DNA of 9,365 nt from an uncultured Actinomyces sp. (GCA_938040725.1 CALHZX010000116.1:1-9365); one strand, 5' to 3'. Shown: positions 1 to 7,638, numbered from the stretch's first letter. Notes: generated from the sequence alone by a model not told the origin. Numbers and translations: made by a program.

Positions 1-30
1 TTTAGCGCAGAACTCGGAGGGCAGTCGTAA
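1..30 (+). CDS. 3' end of an upstream reading frame (partial)
   Basis: Read from base 1, the sequence gives FSAELGGQS followed by TAA at 28-30, only 2 bases before the ATG of the hydrolase gene. The hydrolase's GGAGG ribosome binding site (16-20) would lie inside this frame, a usual layout for coupled genes in an operon. Nine codons are too few to identify a product. Genes for hydrolases of this kind are often preceded by a small WXG-type protein, but nothing here shows that. The frame may also be open by chance. Confidence 0.35.
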   Translation, partial: FSAELGGQS

Positions 31-32
31 CA

Positions 33-1652
33 ATGAAGTGGTCTGATCTCCTGCAGTGGGAGGGCTCGTCTCTCAGCCAGCAAGCACAGGGATATGAAAA
101 GAGCACGGAGTCACTGGCGAACGCGCGTGAGAGTCTCGACGCCCAACTGAGCTCTCTGACCGCGCACGGGCGTACCGTCGATGCAGCCCGTAGCGCGCTG
201 TTCAAACTGTGCGGAGACGTCGAACGGCAGGAGGGTAAGCTCAAGGCCCTCGCCAGCATCTTTAACGAGGCCTCGGAGGGCGCACAAAGAGTCGGATCAG
301 CGGCCAGGAATCTCGATGGCGCCGCCGCGAATAACTTCCTCCACATCGGACCGGATGGATCTGTCCATTACGTCGGTCCGCACAATGTATCTCCGATCGA
401 TGCGGTGGCGATCCAGAAAAACATGAAGATCGTCTCCGACCAGGTGAGCGCGATCATAAAAAAGGCGACGAGCGTCGTCCAGAACACACAGAGCAAGCTC
501 GCGGCCCTGGGTGGTGGAGCAAGCTCCTACGCGAATGGGTCGACCAAGGGAACGCGCGTCCCGAAGAAGGATCTGAAGCTGCCGCCCAAGGGAGCCTCCG
601 AGAAGGAGGTGGCCAAGTGGTGGTCGTCGCTCAGTGACACCGAAAAACAGCAGATGATCGAGGCTCACCCCCAGGAGATCGGTAGCCTCAACGGCATTGA
701 CGGAACGTCGCGCGACAAGGCGAACCGCATTTACCTGGAGGACGCCACCAAGCGGGAAGAGAAGAAGCTCGAGCGTCTCAAGCAGCGCTACGGCCCACAC
801 CCGTCGGCGCGCGAGCGCCAGGAACTCGAGCTTGTTCAAGAGCGTGTGACGGCGCTCCATAATGTCAAGGATACGATCGGTCTGGAGGAGCCCCCGCCGA
901 AGGGAGACGGAACCCAACGCCAGCTTCTCAGTCTGGACACCTCGGGCAAGCACGTCACCGCAGCCGTGGCCCAGGGCAACGTCGACACGGCCGCTCACAT
1001 CGGTGTTCTCGTTCCCGGCCTGTACACGAACGTCGCGACGAACCTGGGCACGTATGACGGCCATGCCGGGGTTATGGCTGACGCTGCCAAGAGGTACGCG
1101 AAGGGCGAGAGTGTTGCGATGGTGGCATACCTCGGGTACGAGGCTCCGCAGGACCTTGCCGAGGTTACGAACATCAGCTACGCGGAAAATGGAGCAAAGA
1201 AACTGTCCGGATTCCTCAACGGCCTTGGCGCGTCGCGCGAGCTTGGAGCAGGTGACGCCCACATTAGCGTCGCGGGACACTCCTACGGGTCGACGACCGC
1301 CGGCATCGCGCTCAAGCAGGTCAACCCGGGTGTCGTGGACGACCTCATCCAGTTCGGCTCGCCGGGCTCTGGTGCCCAGGATGTGTCTGAGTTCAGGGTT
1401 CCGCCGGGACATGCGTGGGTGAGCGCCACGGACTATAAGCAGGACATGGTTCAGGGCGTGGGCGACGACTGGCGCTTCGGGAAGAACCCGGACACGATGA
1501 AGGGCTACAACCACCTCTCCGGTGACGTCGGCGAGCAGGGGGTTGACAAATCGATGATCTACCCCTTCCAGAAGCACAATGGGTACTTCGCTCAGTACAG
1601 CGAAGCTAATGAAGATATCTCGCGAGTCATTGCGGGTCGAGGTAAGAAGTGA
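33..1652 (+). CDS. DUF1023-type alpha/beta hydrolase with WXG/LXG-like helical N-terminus; possible type VII secretion substrate
   Basis: The 539-residue product has three parts. Residues 1-160 are Ala/Ser/Gln-rich, helical and coiled-coil-like, resembling WXG/LXG domains of type VII secretion substrates. Residues 193-232 carry a motif typical of actinobacterial DUF1023 proteins: paired W196-W197, then IGSLNGIDGTSRDKANR. A Lys/Glu/Arg helix follows. Residues about 320-539 form the hydrolase fold: GVLVPG (324-329) in the oxyanion-loop position, nucleophile S417 in GHSYGS, candidate acid D467 or D471, and candidate catalytic H515 in KHNGYF. There is no signal peptide or membrane segment, which fits either a cytoplasmic enzyme or T7SS export. 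The ATG at 33 follows GGAGG at 16-20. The gene ends in a GTGA overlap with a lipoprotein gene, implying coupled translation. Lipase or esterase activity is an inference; the substrate is unknown. Confidence 0.85.
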   Translation: MKWSDLLQWEGSSLSQQAQGYEKSTESLANARESLDAQLSSLTAHGRTVDAARSALFKLCGDVERQEGKLKALASIFNEASEGAQRVGSAARNLDGAAANNFLHIGPDGSVHYVGPHNVSPIDAVAIQKNMKIVSDQVSAIIKKATSVVQNTQSKLAALGGGASSYANGSTKGTRVPKKDLKLPPKGASEKEVAKWWSSLSDTEKQQMIEAHPQEIGSLNGIDGTSRDKANRIYLEDATKREEKKLERLKQRYGPHPSARERQELELVQERVTALHNVKDTIGLEEPPPKGDGTQRQLLSLDTSGKHVTAAVAQGNVDTAAHIGVLVPGLYTNVATNLGTYDGHAGVMADAAKRYAKGESVAMVAYLGYEAPQDLAEVTNISYAENGAKKLSGFLNGLGASRELGAGDAHISVAGHSYGSTTAGIALKQVNPGVVDDLIQFGSPGSGAQDVSEFRVPPGHAWVSATDYKQDMVQGVGDDWRFGKNPDTMKGYNHLSGDVGEQGVDKSMIYPFQKHNGYFAQYSEANEDISRVIAGRGKK

Positions 1653-2251
1653 GGCGCCCGCTCTTCGGGGTCCTCGCGGTTGTTCTAGCAGCTGTGTGCG
1701 CCGCGTGCGTACCGTTCGGAGGAGGAAAAGGATTGAACCCGGAACAGAAAGCAGATCTGGCGAGAGCCGAGTCTCTCGAGTCCATTGAGGCGTTCAAGCG
1801 TGACGTGGAGCCGGCGATCATTCGTGCGCGTAACTCTCTGATGACGCGTGACAACTACAGGAGCTACAGCCGGAATGATTACATTTATGCTCACCCCGTC
1901 GGAGACCAAACACTCTACTCATTGATGTCGCGGGCGTACGAATTCGACGAGCATGATCCTGTTCGCGTCCGTGCCGCATTTGCTGCTGAACTTGAGCCTC
2001 TTGGTTTCGACCGTCGGGACGACACACTCAAAGACGATGACGGAACGACAGACTTTCTCTCCTTCTGGACGAGTGAGCGTTACGGTGTCGTCGTCAACGT
2101 GATGGTCTCTGAAAACTGGCTGACTTCGATTAGCTACTACACGGGTCACCTGCGCAGCGATGGAACGTCCACTAATCCTCAGGAGCTGGCGGATATCCCC
2201 GGACGCGTGCCCGAGTGGTTCGACGCGGCTGCCACTGGCGCGCAATCCTGA
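1649..2251 (+). CDS. predicted lipoprotein coupled to the hydrolase
   Basis: This is a 200-residue protein from a GTG start that overlaps the hydrolase stop by 4 bases, with GAGG at 1639-1642 six bases upstream. Residues 1-20 look like a lipoprotein signal: basic RR, hydrophobic residues 5-16, then VCAAC, with C20 the likely lipidated cysteine. Cys at -3 is unusual; Ala at -1 and -2 is normal. The mature part is acidic and soluble, rich in Asp, Tyr and Ser (for example RNDYIYAHPVGDQ and SYYTGHLRSDG), with no membrane helix. I do not recognise the family. It would sit on the outer face of the membrane. Tight coupling to a putative exported hydrolase suggests a partner, chaperone or immunity role, but this rests on context only. 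A perfect hairpin follows 31 bases after the stop. Confidence 0.8.
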   Translation: MRRPLFGVLAVVLAAVCAACVPFGGGKGLNPEQKADLARAESLESIEAFKRDVEPAIIRARNSLMTRDNYRSYSRNDYIYAHPVGDQTLYSLMSRAYEFDEHDPVRVRAAFAAELEPLGFDRRDDTLKDDDGTTDFLSFWTSERYGVVVNVMVSENWLTSISYYTGHLRSDGTSTNPQELADIPGRVPEWFDAAATGAQS

Positions 2252-2282
2252 CGACATCCATCGGAGTTATCTTTTCGACGGA

Positions 2283-2320
2283 CGAGGGGGGCGGCGCTCG
2301 CATGAGCGCCGCCCCCCTCG
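2283..2320. terminator. perfect 17-bp hairpin between convergent genes, no T tract
   Basis: The arms are 2283-2299 and 2304-2320, perfectly complementary, very GC-rich, with loop GCAT. The hairpin lies between the lipoprotein stop (2251, plus strand) and the pgm stop (2353, minus strand), so it can serve both directions. Neither side has a run of T, which fits the U-less terminators common in high-GC actinobacteria. Confidence 0.8.
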
Positions 2321-2352
2321 CGCAACCCGCGTGAGCGGGCGCCGTCAGAGCA

Positions 2353-4029
<1,677 letters not shown>

Positions 4030-4030
4030 A

Positions 4031-4043
4031 GCAACAGTGTTGC
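4031..4043. promoter_or_regulatory. palindrome GCAACA-G-TGTTGC abutting the pgm start
   Basis: A perfect 6+1+6 palindrome begins one base upstream of the pgm ATG. On the minus strand a TAACGT hexamer (plus 4046-4051) could be a -10 box, which would put the palindrome over the transcription start. Its position suits an operator, but a 13-base palindrome can arise by chance. Confidence 0.35.
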
Positions 4044-4222
4044 ACGTTACGCTGCTTTGTGGGTAGCGCCGTCCCAGGGCGTGGACCTCCCCTTATTTTC
4101 TCTTGTTCGAGGCCGTGGCCGCGCGGGCGCAAAAGGCCAGGTGGGAGCGGGGGAAGCCCCGGCCTCGTCCCCGGGGAAGGCGAGAGGGGCTGCACGTTTT
4201 CCCAAAAACGCCGACGAGCGAC

Positions 4223-4228
4223 TATCCT
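4223..4228 (+). promoter_or_regulatory. candidate -10 box of the epimerase/isomerase gene
   Basis: TATCCT matches the actinobacterial TANNNT -10 pattern and would start transcription near 4235, about 44 bases before the GTG start. No good -35 is visible. The rest of the 4030-4278 intergenic region is GC-rich, and I see no gene in it. Confidence 0.35.
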
Positions 4229-4266
4229 ATGAGATGTCGGTCACCGAAGACCGTGACTGTGTCGTC

Positions 4267-4272
4267 AGGAGG
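4267..4272 (+). promoter_or_regulatory. ribosome binding site AGGAGG that sets the epimerase/isomerase start
   Basis: A consensus AGGAGG lies six bases before the GTG at 4279. The frame stays open upstream to an ATG at 4024, but that stretch codes for low-complexity GRGRAG-like sequence, overlaps the start of divergent pgm and has no such site. The GTG is therefore preferred. Confidence 0.85.
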
Positions 4273-4278
4273 AACACC

Positions 4279-5619
4279 GTGGGATGGTTTGATTCCATCG
4301 AACATAACCGTTGGCTGAGCGGCCACATGCAGGCGCTCATTGAAGAGGCTGAAGGCGCGATCGTCGCGACTGGTTTCGCGCACCTCGATGCCGATGGAAA
4401 GCCCGACCCGACCCGATCAATCGACCTGGCTGTCACGGGTCGCATGGCCTACGTGTTCTCGCTCGGCGCGCTCATGGGTCTGCCCGGCACCCGCCGCTAC
4501 GCCGATCACGCCGTCAAAGCACTCACCAACTACTTCACGGACCCCGTCAACGGCGGCATGTGGTTCGCCATCAAGCCCGAACCCGACGAGGACGGTCGCG
4601 GCGTGCCATGGGACGAGGCCTCGCGCGTGAAATCGCAGTACCACACCGTGTACGCGCTGCTCGGCGTGGCCGCCGCGACCGTCGCCGACCGCCCCGGCGC
4701 CCACGAGCTCCTCAACCGCATGCTCGAAGAACAGAAAGAGCTGTGGACCGACGACTTCGGGCGCGTCTGGGACGAGTACGACGAGGCCTTCACCGAGGCC
4801 GTCCCCGTCCACACGCTCGGCACCCTCATCCACACGATCGAGGCCTACATGGCCGCCGCCGAGGCGACGACCGAACCCGAGTGGCTCGACCGCGCCGAAA
4901 AACTGGCGGCCTTCGCCTACAAGGTCGCCTCCAAAAACGGATGGCGCATCCCGGAGTACTTCGACGAAAACTGGGAAGCCAACCACGAGGCCGGCAAACT
5001 CCTCAACGACGGGCGCCGCTACTACAAGGGGTACGTGACCGGCCACTCGATGCAGCTCGCACGCTTCGCCCTACAGGTACGCGCGGGCCTGCGCTCGATG
5101 GGGTGGGACGTGCCCGACTACCTCCTCGAGATGGGGACCGAACTCTTCGAGCGCGCCCGCGTCGACGGATGGCGCCGCACCGACGCCTGCCCCGGCTTCT
5201 CCACCGGCGTGGACGACGAGGGTGACCCGATCCCCGGCGAAGACGAGCATCAGCAGTGGGTTGTCTGCGAGGGCGTATGCGCCGCAGTCGCCGTGCGCCG
5301 CGCGATGCTGGACGACGGTTCCCGTATCCCCGACGTCGAGCACTTCGAGCACTGCTACCGCTCCTTCGTCGACTACATTCACGATTACCTCATCAGCCAG
5401 CCCGGCCGCTGGGTGCGCCGCCTCGGCGCCCACAACGAGAACGTGCAGCCCGCCAAGTCCTCGCGCTGGGACGTCTACCACGCCATTCAGGCTACGCTGG
5501 CGATCCGCGTGCCGCTGTGGCCGCCGACAGCCCCCGCAATCTCGCGCGGCCTCCTCGACCACCCCGAGGAACCGGCCCCCGACAAGAAGTCCTGGAACTT
5601 CTTCGGCCTGCGCGGCTGA
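4279..5619 (+). CDS. AGE/YihS-family sugar epimerase/isomerase
   Basis: From the GTG at 4279 the product is 446 residues and cytoplasmic, slightly longer than the usual 390-420 of the N-acylglucosamine 2-epimerase (AGE) superfamily, an (alpha/alpha)6-barrel fold. Members interconvert aldoses and ketoses (mannose/fructose and similar) or epimerise N-acyl or disaccharide sugars at C2. Three histidines fall where the family's catalytic histidines are expected: H185 in LIHTIEAYMAA, H256 in TGHSMQLARFAL, and H401 in WDVYHAIQATL. Their spacing (71 and 145 residues) is close to that of the YihS catalytic histidines as I remember them (H176, H248, H383). The C-terminal DVYHAIQA block is more like the YihS/mannose isomerase branch than true N-acetylglucosamine epimerases. 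The exact substrate cannot be read from the sequence. The gene is divergent from pgm and followed by a strong hairpin, so it is probably monocistronic. Confidence 0.88.
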   Translation: MGWFDSIEHNRWLSGHMQALIEEAEGAIVATGFAHLDADGKPDPTRSIDLAVTGRMAYVFSLGALMGLPGTRRYADHAVKALTNYFTDPVNGGMWFAIKPEPDEDGRGVPWDEASRVKSQYHTVYALLGVAAATVADRPGAHELLNRMLEEQKELWTDDFGRVWDEYDEAFTEAVPVHTLGTLIHTIEAYMAAAEATTEPEWLDRAEKLAAFAYKVASKNGWRIPEYFDENWEANHEAGKLLNDGRRYYKGYVTGHSMQLARFALQVRAGLRSMGWDVPDYLLEMGTELFERARVDGWRRTDACPGFSTGVDDEGDPIPGEDEHQQWVVCEGVCAAVAVRRAMLDDGSRIPDVEHFEHCYRSFVDYIHDYLISQPGRWVRRLGAHNENVQPAKSSRWDVYHAIQATLAIRVPLWPPTAPAISRGLLDHPEEPAPDKKSWNFFGLRG

Positions 5620-5641
5620 CACATCAATTGTCTGATGGGTT

Positions 5642-5678
5642 CGGGCCCGGGGATGCGGGGGTCGCATCCCCGGGCCCG
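5642..5678 (+). terminator. 16-bp perfect hairpin after the epimerase/isomerase gene
   Basis: The arms 5642-5657 and 5663-5678 are perfectly complementary with a 5-base loop (GGGGT), 22 bases after the stop. There is no T tract. It separates the gene from the downstream tRNA-Ser promoter. Confidence 0.8.
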
Positions 5679-5684
5679 GTCCTG

Positions 5685-5690
5685 TAGGAT
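5685..5690 (+). promoter_or_regulatory. candidate -10 box of tRNA-Ser(TGA)
   Basis: TAGGAT fits TANNNT and predicts a start near 5697, about five bases before the mature tRNA. No clear -35 is seen because that position falls in the preceding hairpin. Confidence 0.4.
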
Positions 5691-5701
5691 GATCCGAGTC
5701 T

Positions 5702-5788
5702 GGAGGGCTGTCTGAGTGGCCGAAAGAGACGGTCTTGAAAACCGTTGTGTCAGCAATGGCACCGGGGGTTCGAATCCCTCGCCCTCCG
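5702..5788 (+). tRNA. tRNA-Ser (anticodon TGA)
   Basis: The acceptor stem pairs GGAGGGC (5702-5708) with GCCCTCC (5781-5787), and the discriminator base is G5788. The anticodon stem pairs ACGGT with ACCGT around TGA at 5736-5738. A long variable arm (GTGTC/GGCAC stem) marks it as a class II tRNA, as expected for serine. The T loop is TTCGAAT. CCA is not encoded. It reads UCA and probably other UCN codons. Confidence 0.96.
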
Positions 5789-5849
5789 CCGAGCCGACGC
5801 TCGTGGGCGTCGCCGCGGGCGCTCGTTCGCGCTCGCAGCAAAAATGCCC

Positions 5850-5855
5850 TAAAGT
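5850..5855 (+). promoter_or_regulatory. candidate -10 box of tRNA-Ser(GCT)
   Basis: TAAAGT lies 10 bases before the tRNA and fits TANNNT. The two tRNA genes are 77 bases apart, so co-transcription from the upstream promoter is also possible. Confidence 0.4.
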
Positions 5856-5865
5856 AGTCGGCACT

Positions 5866-5955
5866 GGAGACGTCGCATAGTCCGGTCGAGTGCGCCTCCC
5901 TGCTAAGGAGGTAGGGGTGCATAGCCCCTCGCGGGTTCAAATCCCGCCGTCTCCG
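5866..5955 (+). tRNA. tRNA-Ser (anticodon GCT)
   Basis: The acceptor stem pairs GGAGACG (5866-5872) with CGTCTCC (5948-5954), and the discriminator is G5955. The anticodon stem pairs CCTCC (5895-5899) with GGAGG (5907-5911) around GCT at 5902-5904. A long variable arm (AGGGG/CCCCT stem) confirms the class II serine type. The T loop is TTCAAAT. CCA is not encoded. It reads AGC and AGU codons. Confidence 0.96.
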
Positions 5956-5960
5956 CGCGC

Positions 5961-5995
5961 AACCCCCGGGATTCCATCGGAATCCCGGGGGTTTT
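5961..5995 (+). terminator. intrinsic terminator after tRNA-Ser(GCT)
   Basis: Arms 5961-5975 and 5979-5993 form a perfect 15-bp stem (including the closing AA/TT pairs) with loop ATC. TTTT (5992-5995) follows the GC core. This is the only hairpin in the window with a T tract, and it marks the end of the tRNA unit. Confidence 0.92.
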
Positions 5996-6035
5996 CGTCG
6001 CTTGTTCGCGATTGACGTCGCAGCTATCAAGTGTC

Positions 6036-6043
6036 GAGGGTTG
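6036..6043. repeat. left 8-bp direct repeat GAGGGTTG, candidate target-site duplication
   Basis: It is identical to 6942-6949 and flush with the first base of the inverted-repeat element. Part of it (GGGTT) also occurs in the element's terminal repeat, which raises the odds of coincidence. Confidence 0.6.
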
Positions 6044-6054
6044 GGGTTATAGGA

Positions 6055-6080
6055 GGGTTATAGGATACTGCGTGTTGCTG
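6055..6080 (+). repeat. left terminal inverted repeat
   Basis: This 26-base arm ends in ACTGCGTGTTGCTG (6067-6080). It pairs with 6916-6941. The preceding 11 bases duplicate its first 11. Confidence 0.8.
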
Positions 6081-6395
6081 GTAGGGTGACTTTTCGGTTT
6101 TTTGGTGGGGGACAGTCGCTTTTTTAGGTGGTTGTGTTTGCCTTGTTCCTGTGAATCCTGCATTGTGCCTTGTGTGTGGTGGCTCAGGCATCGTCATGTG
6201 CACGTTGATCCACGTCGTGGAGCGTGGGTGGGGGTGCTCAGCTGCCAGGTGGGTTGAGGTGCGTAGGGAATGGGTTACCGCTGCCAGTAGGCGGGTCCAG
6301 TTGCTAGGACCAGCGACTACTGTTCCGCAATTCCCGTCCGGCAGTATCGCTGTCAGCGCTCGGGTCGACGTGACCGCGCATCGGCCTGCCCATAC

Positions 6396-6515
6396 GCACG
6401 CGGGTCCTTGAAGGCGCACGTTGGCCTGATGACCTGCACGCGGGCCTGACATCCCGCACGTGGGCCTGATGACCTGCACGCGGGCCTGATACCCCGCACG
6501 TGGGTCCGATGAGAT
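6396..6515 (+). repeat. forward arm of the 20-bp repeat array (six units)
   Basis: Six units of exactly 20 bases start at 6396, 6416, 6436, 6456, 6476 and 6496. Each begins GCACG, and a typical unit is GCACGTGGGCCTGATGACCT. Units alternate C/T at position 6, and the unit tail alternates too (GATGACCT versus GACATCCC or GATACCCC), giving a 40-bp higher-order period. Twenty is not a multiple of three, so this is not a coding repeat. Units abut with no spacers, so it is not a CRISPR array. Confidence 0.9.
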
Positions 6516-6541
6516 GTGCGTGGGCGGCCCCGCCCAGGTGC
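6516..6541. repeat. GC-rich hairpin at the centre where array orientation flips
   Basis: TGGGCG (6521-6526), loop GCCC (6527-6530) and CGCCCA (6531-6536) form a perfect 6-bp stem. The flanks GTGCG (6516-6520) and GGTGC (6537-6541) are the GCACG-like starts of two truncated repeat units facing each other, so the stem itself is the next six bases of each unit. Confidence 0.8.
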
Positions 6542-6601
6542 ATGTTGAGGGGTTGACGTGCGTATCAAGGGGTTCACGCGCATGTTCAGGGGTTCGCGTG
6601 C
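6542..6601 (-). repeat. inverted arm of the 20-bp repeat array (three units)
   Basis: On the minus strand, units at 6582-6601, 6562-6581 and 6542-6561 begin GCACG, GCGCG and GCACG. The outermost reads GCACGCGAACCCCTGAACAT, clearly related to the forward units. Period and phase are conserved across the central hairpin. Confidence 0.82.
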
Positions 6602-6654
6602 GAGTAGTACGCCACGACAGGCACTATTGTGCCCGCAACGCGGACCACCTCGCC

Positions 6655-6671
6655 GACAACAGCTTGTTGTC
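6655..6671. repeat. 7-bp stem-loop in the right arm of the element
   Basis: GACAACA (6655-6661) and TGTTGTC (6665-6671) are perfectly complementary around GCT. A second nested pair follows: TGGTGTT (6674-6680) with AACACCA (6718-6724). Confidence 0.55.
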
Positions 6672-6840
6672 ACTGGTGTTTGCCAAGGTGGTCTGCACTG
6701 TGGGCACCACACCAACCAACACCAGGCTCGGAGTGCCACCAGACGGGGGGGGAATTGCACGACATGATGCTCCGACACGCCGGCGACACACCCCCGGAAG
6801 GCTTCGTGTAGTGCAAAACCCCCACCGCCACCGGTATGGA

Positions 6841-6876
6841 GGGCGCCGGAGGGACCACGGCCTGGCTGCGGCGCCC
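6841..6876. repeat. 8-bp inverted repeat near the right end of the element
   Basis: GGGCGCCG (6841-6848) pairs with CGGCGCCC (6869-6876), and a possible inner CCA/TGG helix lies in the 20-base loop. Together with the stem-loops at 6655-6724 it suggests the right arm can fold strongly as RNA or single-stranded DNA. Confidence 0.5.
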
Positions 6877-6915
6877 GGAAAACCCGCGGGTCCACAAGCA
6901 ACAACCAGCACCACA

Positions 6916-6941
6916 CAGCAACACGCAGTGCCCTACAACCC
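6916..6941 (-). repeat. right terminal inverted repeat
   Basis: It starts with CAGCAACACGCAGT (6916-6929), the exact reverse complement of 6067-6080. The outer 12 bases match the left end at 9 of 12. Confidence 0.8.
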
Positions 6942-6949
6942 GAGGGTTG
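6942..6949. repeat. right 8-bp direct repeat GAGGGTTG, candidate target-site duplication
   Basis: It is identical to 6036-6043 and flush with the last base of the element. The neighbouring CAACCC-GA-GGGTTG (6936-6949) is also a small palindrome, so the match could partly reflect that. Confidence 0.6.
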
Positions 6950-7380
6950 CGTGAATAGAGTGCCCGTTGGGCGAGTTGTCTCGCGGATGCCCGTTGCCTC
7001 CTGAGGGTAGGGTGGTGCATCAATATGTGGCCTGTCCGAGGTGCGTTCGCCATCGAATTCCCGTAACTCGATGATGAGGCGCTCGGTCGCGACAGGGGGT
7101 GGCCCGGTGGGGCAGTGGCAGACGATGAACGCCGAGGAGTGAGTGTTGAGAAGGCGCTGAAGACTGTTCGGTCAGTATTGGGGTAGCTTCGGATAGAGCT
7201 GACCGGCAGTGCGGCGTCGCGTGTTGGGCACTTGGTACGGCGACATTACATTGTTTGAGCAAGTCACGATAATTCTGTCGATGATATGCGCCTGCGTTGA
7301 CCCGTTGGTCTTTATGTGTGCGGCGTCAGCCGATGATGGAACGGTTACTGTTGGTATTTCGCGCAATAGAAATCGGAGTG
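6950..7380. other. gene-poor stretch, no convincing feature
   Basis: I see no recognisable gene here. A 68-codon open frame (7209-7415, plus) has a hydrophobic middle, but no good ribosome binding site, no known motif, and a competing open frame on the other strand. A small stem-loop GCGAG-TTGT-CTCGC occurs at 6970-6983. Base composition turns A/T-rich from about 7240, ahead of the surface-protein gene. Confidence 0.5.
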
Positions 7381-7410
7381 TTGAGGAGTATTCGAAGGGG
7401 TCTTTACAAT
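7381..7410 (+). promoter_or_regulatory. candidate promoter TTGAGG-18-TACAAT for the surface-protein gene
   Basis: TTGAGG (7381-7386) and TACAAT (7405-7410) are separated by 18 bases. The -10 is the best in the window. It would give a leader of about 220 bases before the ATG at 7639, running through unusually A/T-rich DNA. Confidence 0.45.
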
Positions 7411-7638
7411 TCTGACCAAATTGATAAGTGTTAAGCTTGGAATTGATTTGCATAAGCGTTATTGCAGGCCATAAGAGCCAAATGGTAAAGCTCACATCGA
7501 TCATTGTTATGAAGAAATTACATGGATACCGTTAGTCAGTATTACTGGTCAGTGGTGCGCGTCGCTGGCTGTTCACAGCTTTGTCTACAACGCTTCTGTT
7601 GTGATGTGCCTCGGGCTCAGACGAACAAAGAGGATATT

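Larger units (their letters stand above)
6044..6941. mobile_element. 898-bp non-coding element with terminal inverted repeats (MITE-like)
   Basis: The ends form an imperfect inverted repeat. Positions 6055-6080 match the reverse complement of 6916-6941 at 23 of 26 bases, with three transitions and a perfect 14-base core ACTGCGTGTTGCTG. The left end carries a perfect 11-base tandem duplication of GGGTTATAGGA (6044-6054, 6055-6065), so both ends begin GGGTT. An 8-bp direct repeat flanks it flush on each side. Eight-base duplications are known for ISL3, IS256 and IS1595 families. No internal reading frame looks like a transposase or any known protein: open frames occur on both strands and encode repeat-derived Arg/Pro/His-rich sequence. 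The middle holds an inverted array of 20-bp repeats. I infer a non-autonomous element mobilised in trans; the family is unknown. It sits just past a tRNA terminator, a common safe site. Confidence 0.65.

Noticed and set aside
297..1577. Long minus-strand open frame opposite the hydrolase gene
   Set aside because: It is Arg/Val/Leu-rich shadow sequence with no motif, while the plus strand carries a full hydrolase domain and family signatures.
5071..6030. 319-codon minus-strand open frame spanning both tRNA genes
   Set aside because: It runs antisense through two well-formed tRNAs and into the epimerase/isomerase gene; its RRRDLNPRG-like segments are tRNA-derived translation artefacts.
6396..6601. 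CRISPR array
   Set aside because: Units are contiguous with no unique spacers, diverge from each other and reverse orientation midway; no cas genes are nearby.
6791..6806. CCCCCGGAAGGCTTCG as a possible SRP RNA core
   Set aside because: It only shares CCGGAAGG with the SRP RNA tip; the flanking AGGT and AAGCAG bases and the closing helix are absent.
6027..6954. Several open frames within the inverted-repeat element on both strands
   Set aside because: They occur on both strands, and those crossing the array consist largely of the 20-bp repeat translated in rotating phase (RAGHQ, RPTC, GPRA patterns). None resembles a known protein.
7209..7415. Small 68-residue protein with a hydrophobic segment
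   Set aside because: No ribosome binding site, no known motif, and overlapped by an equally open frame on the other strand; chance is the simpler explanation.
7522..7638. Upstream ATG start for the surface protein at 7522
   Set aside because: It would add 39 residues ahead of a complete signal peptide and lacks a good ribosome binding site, whereas ATG 7639 has AAAGAGGA just upstream.
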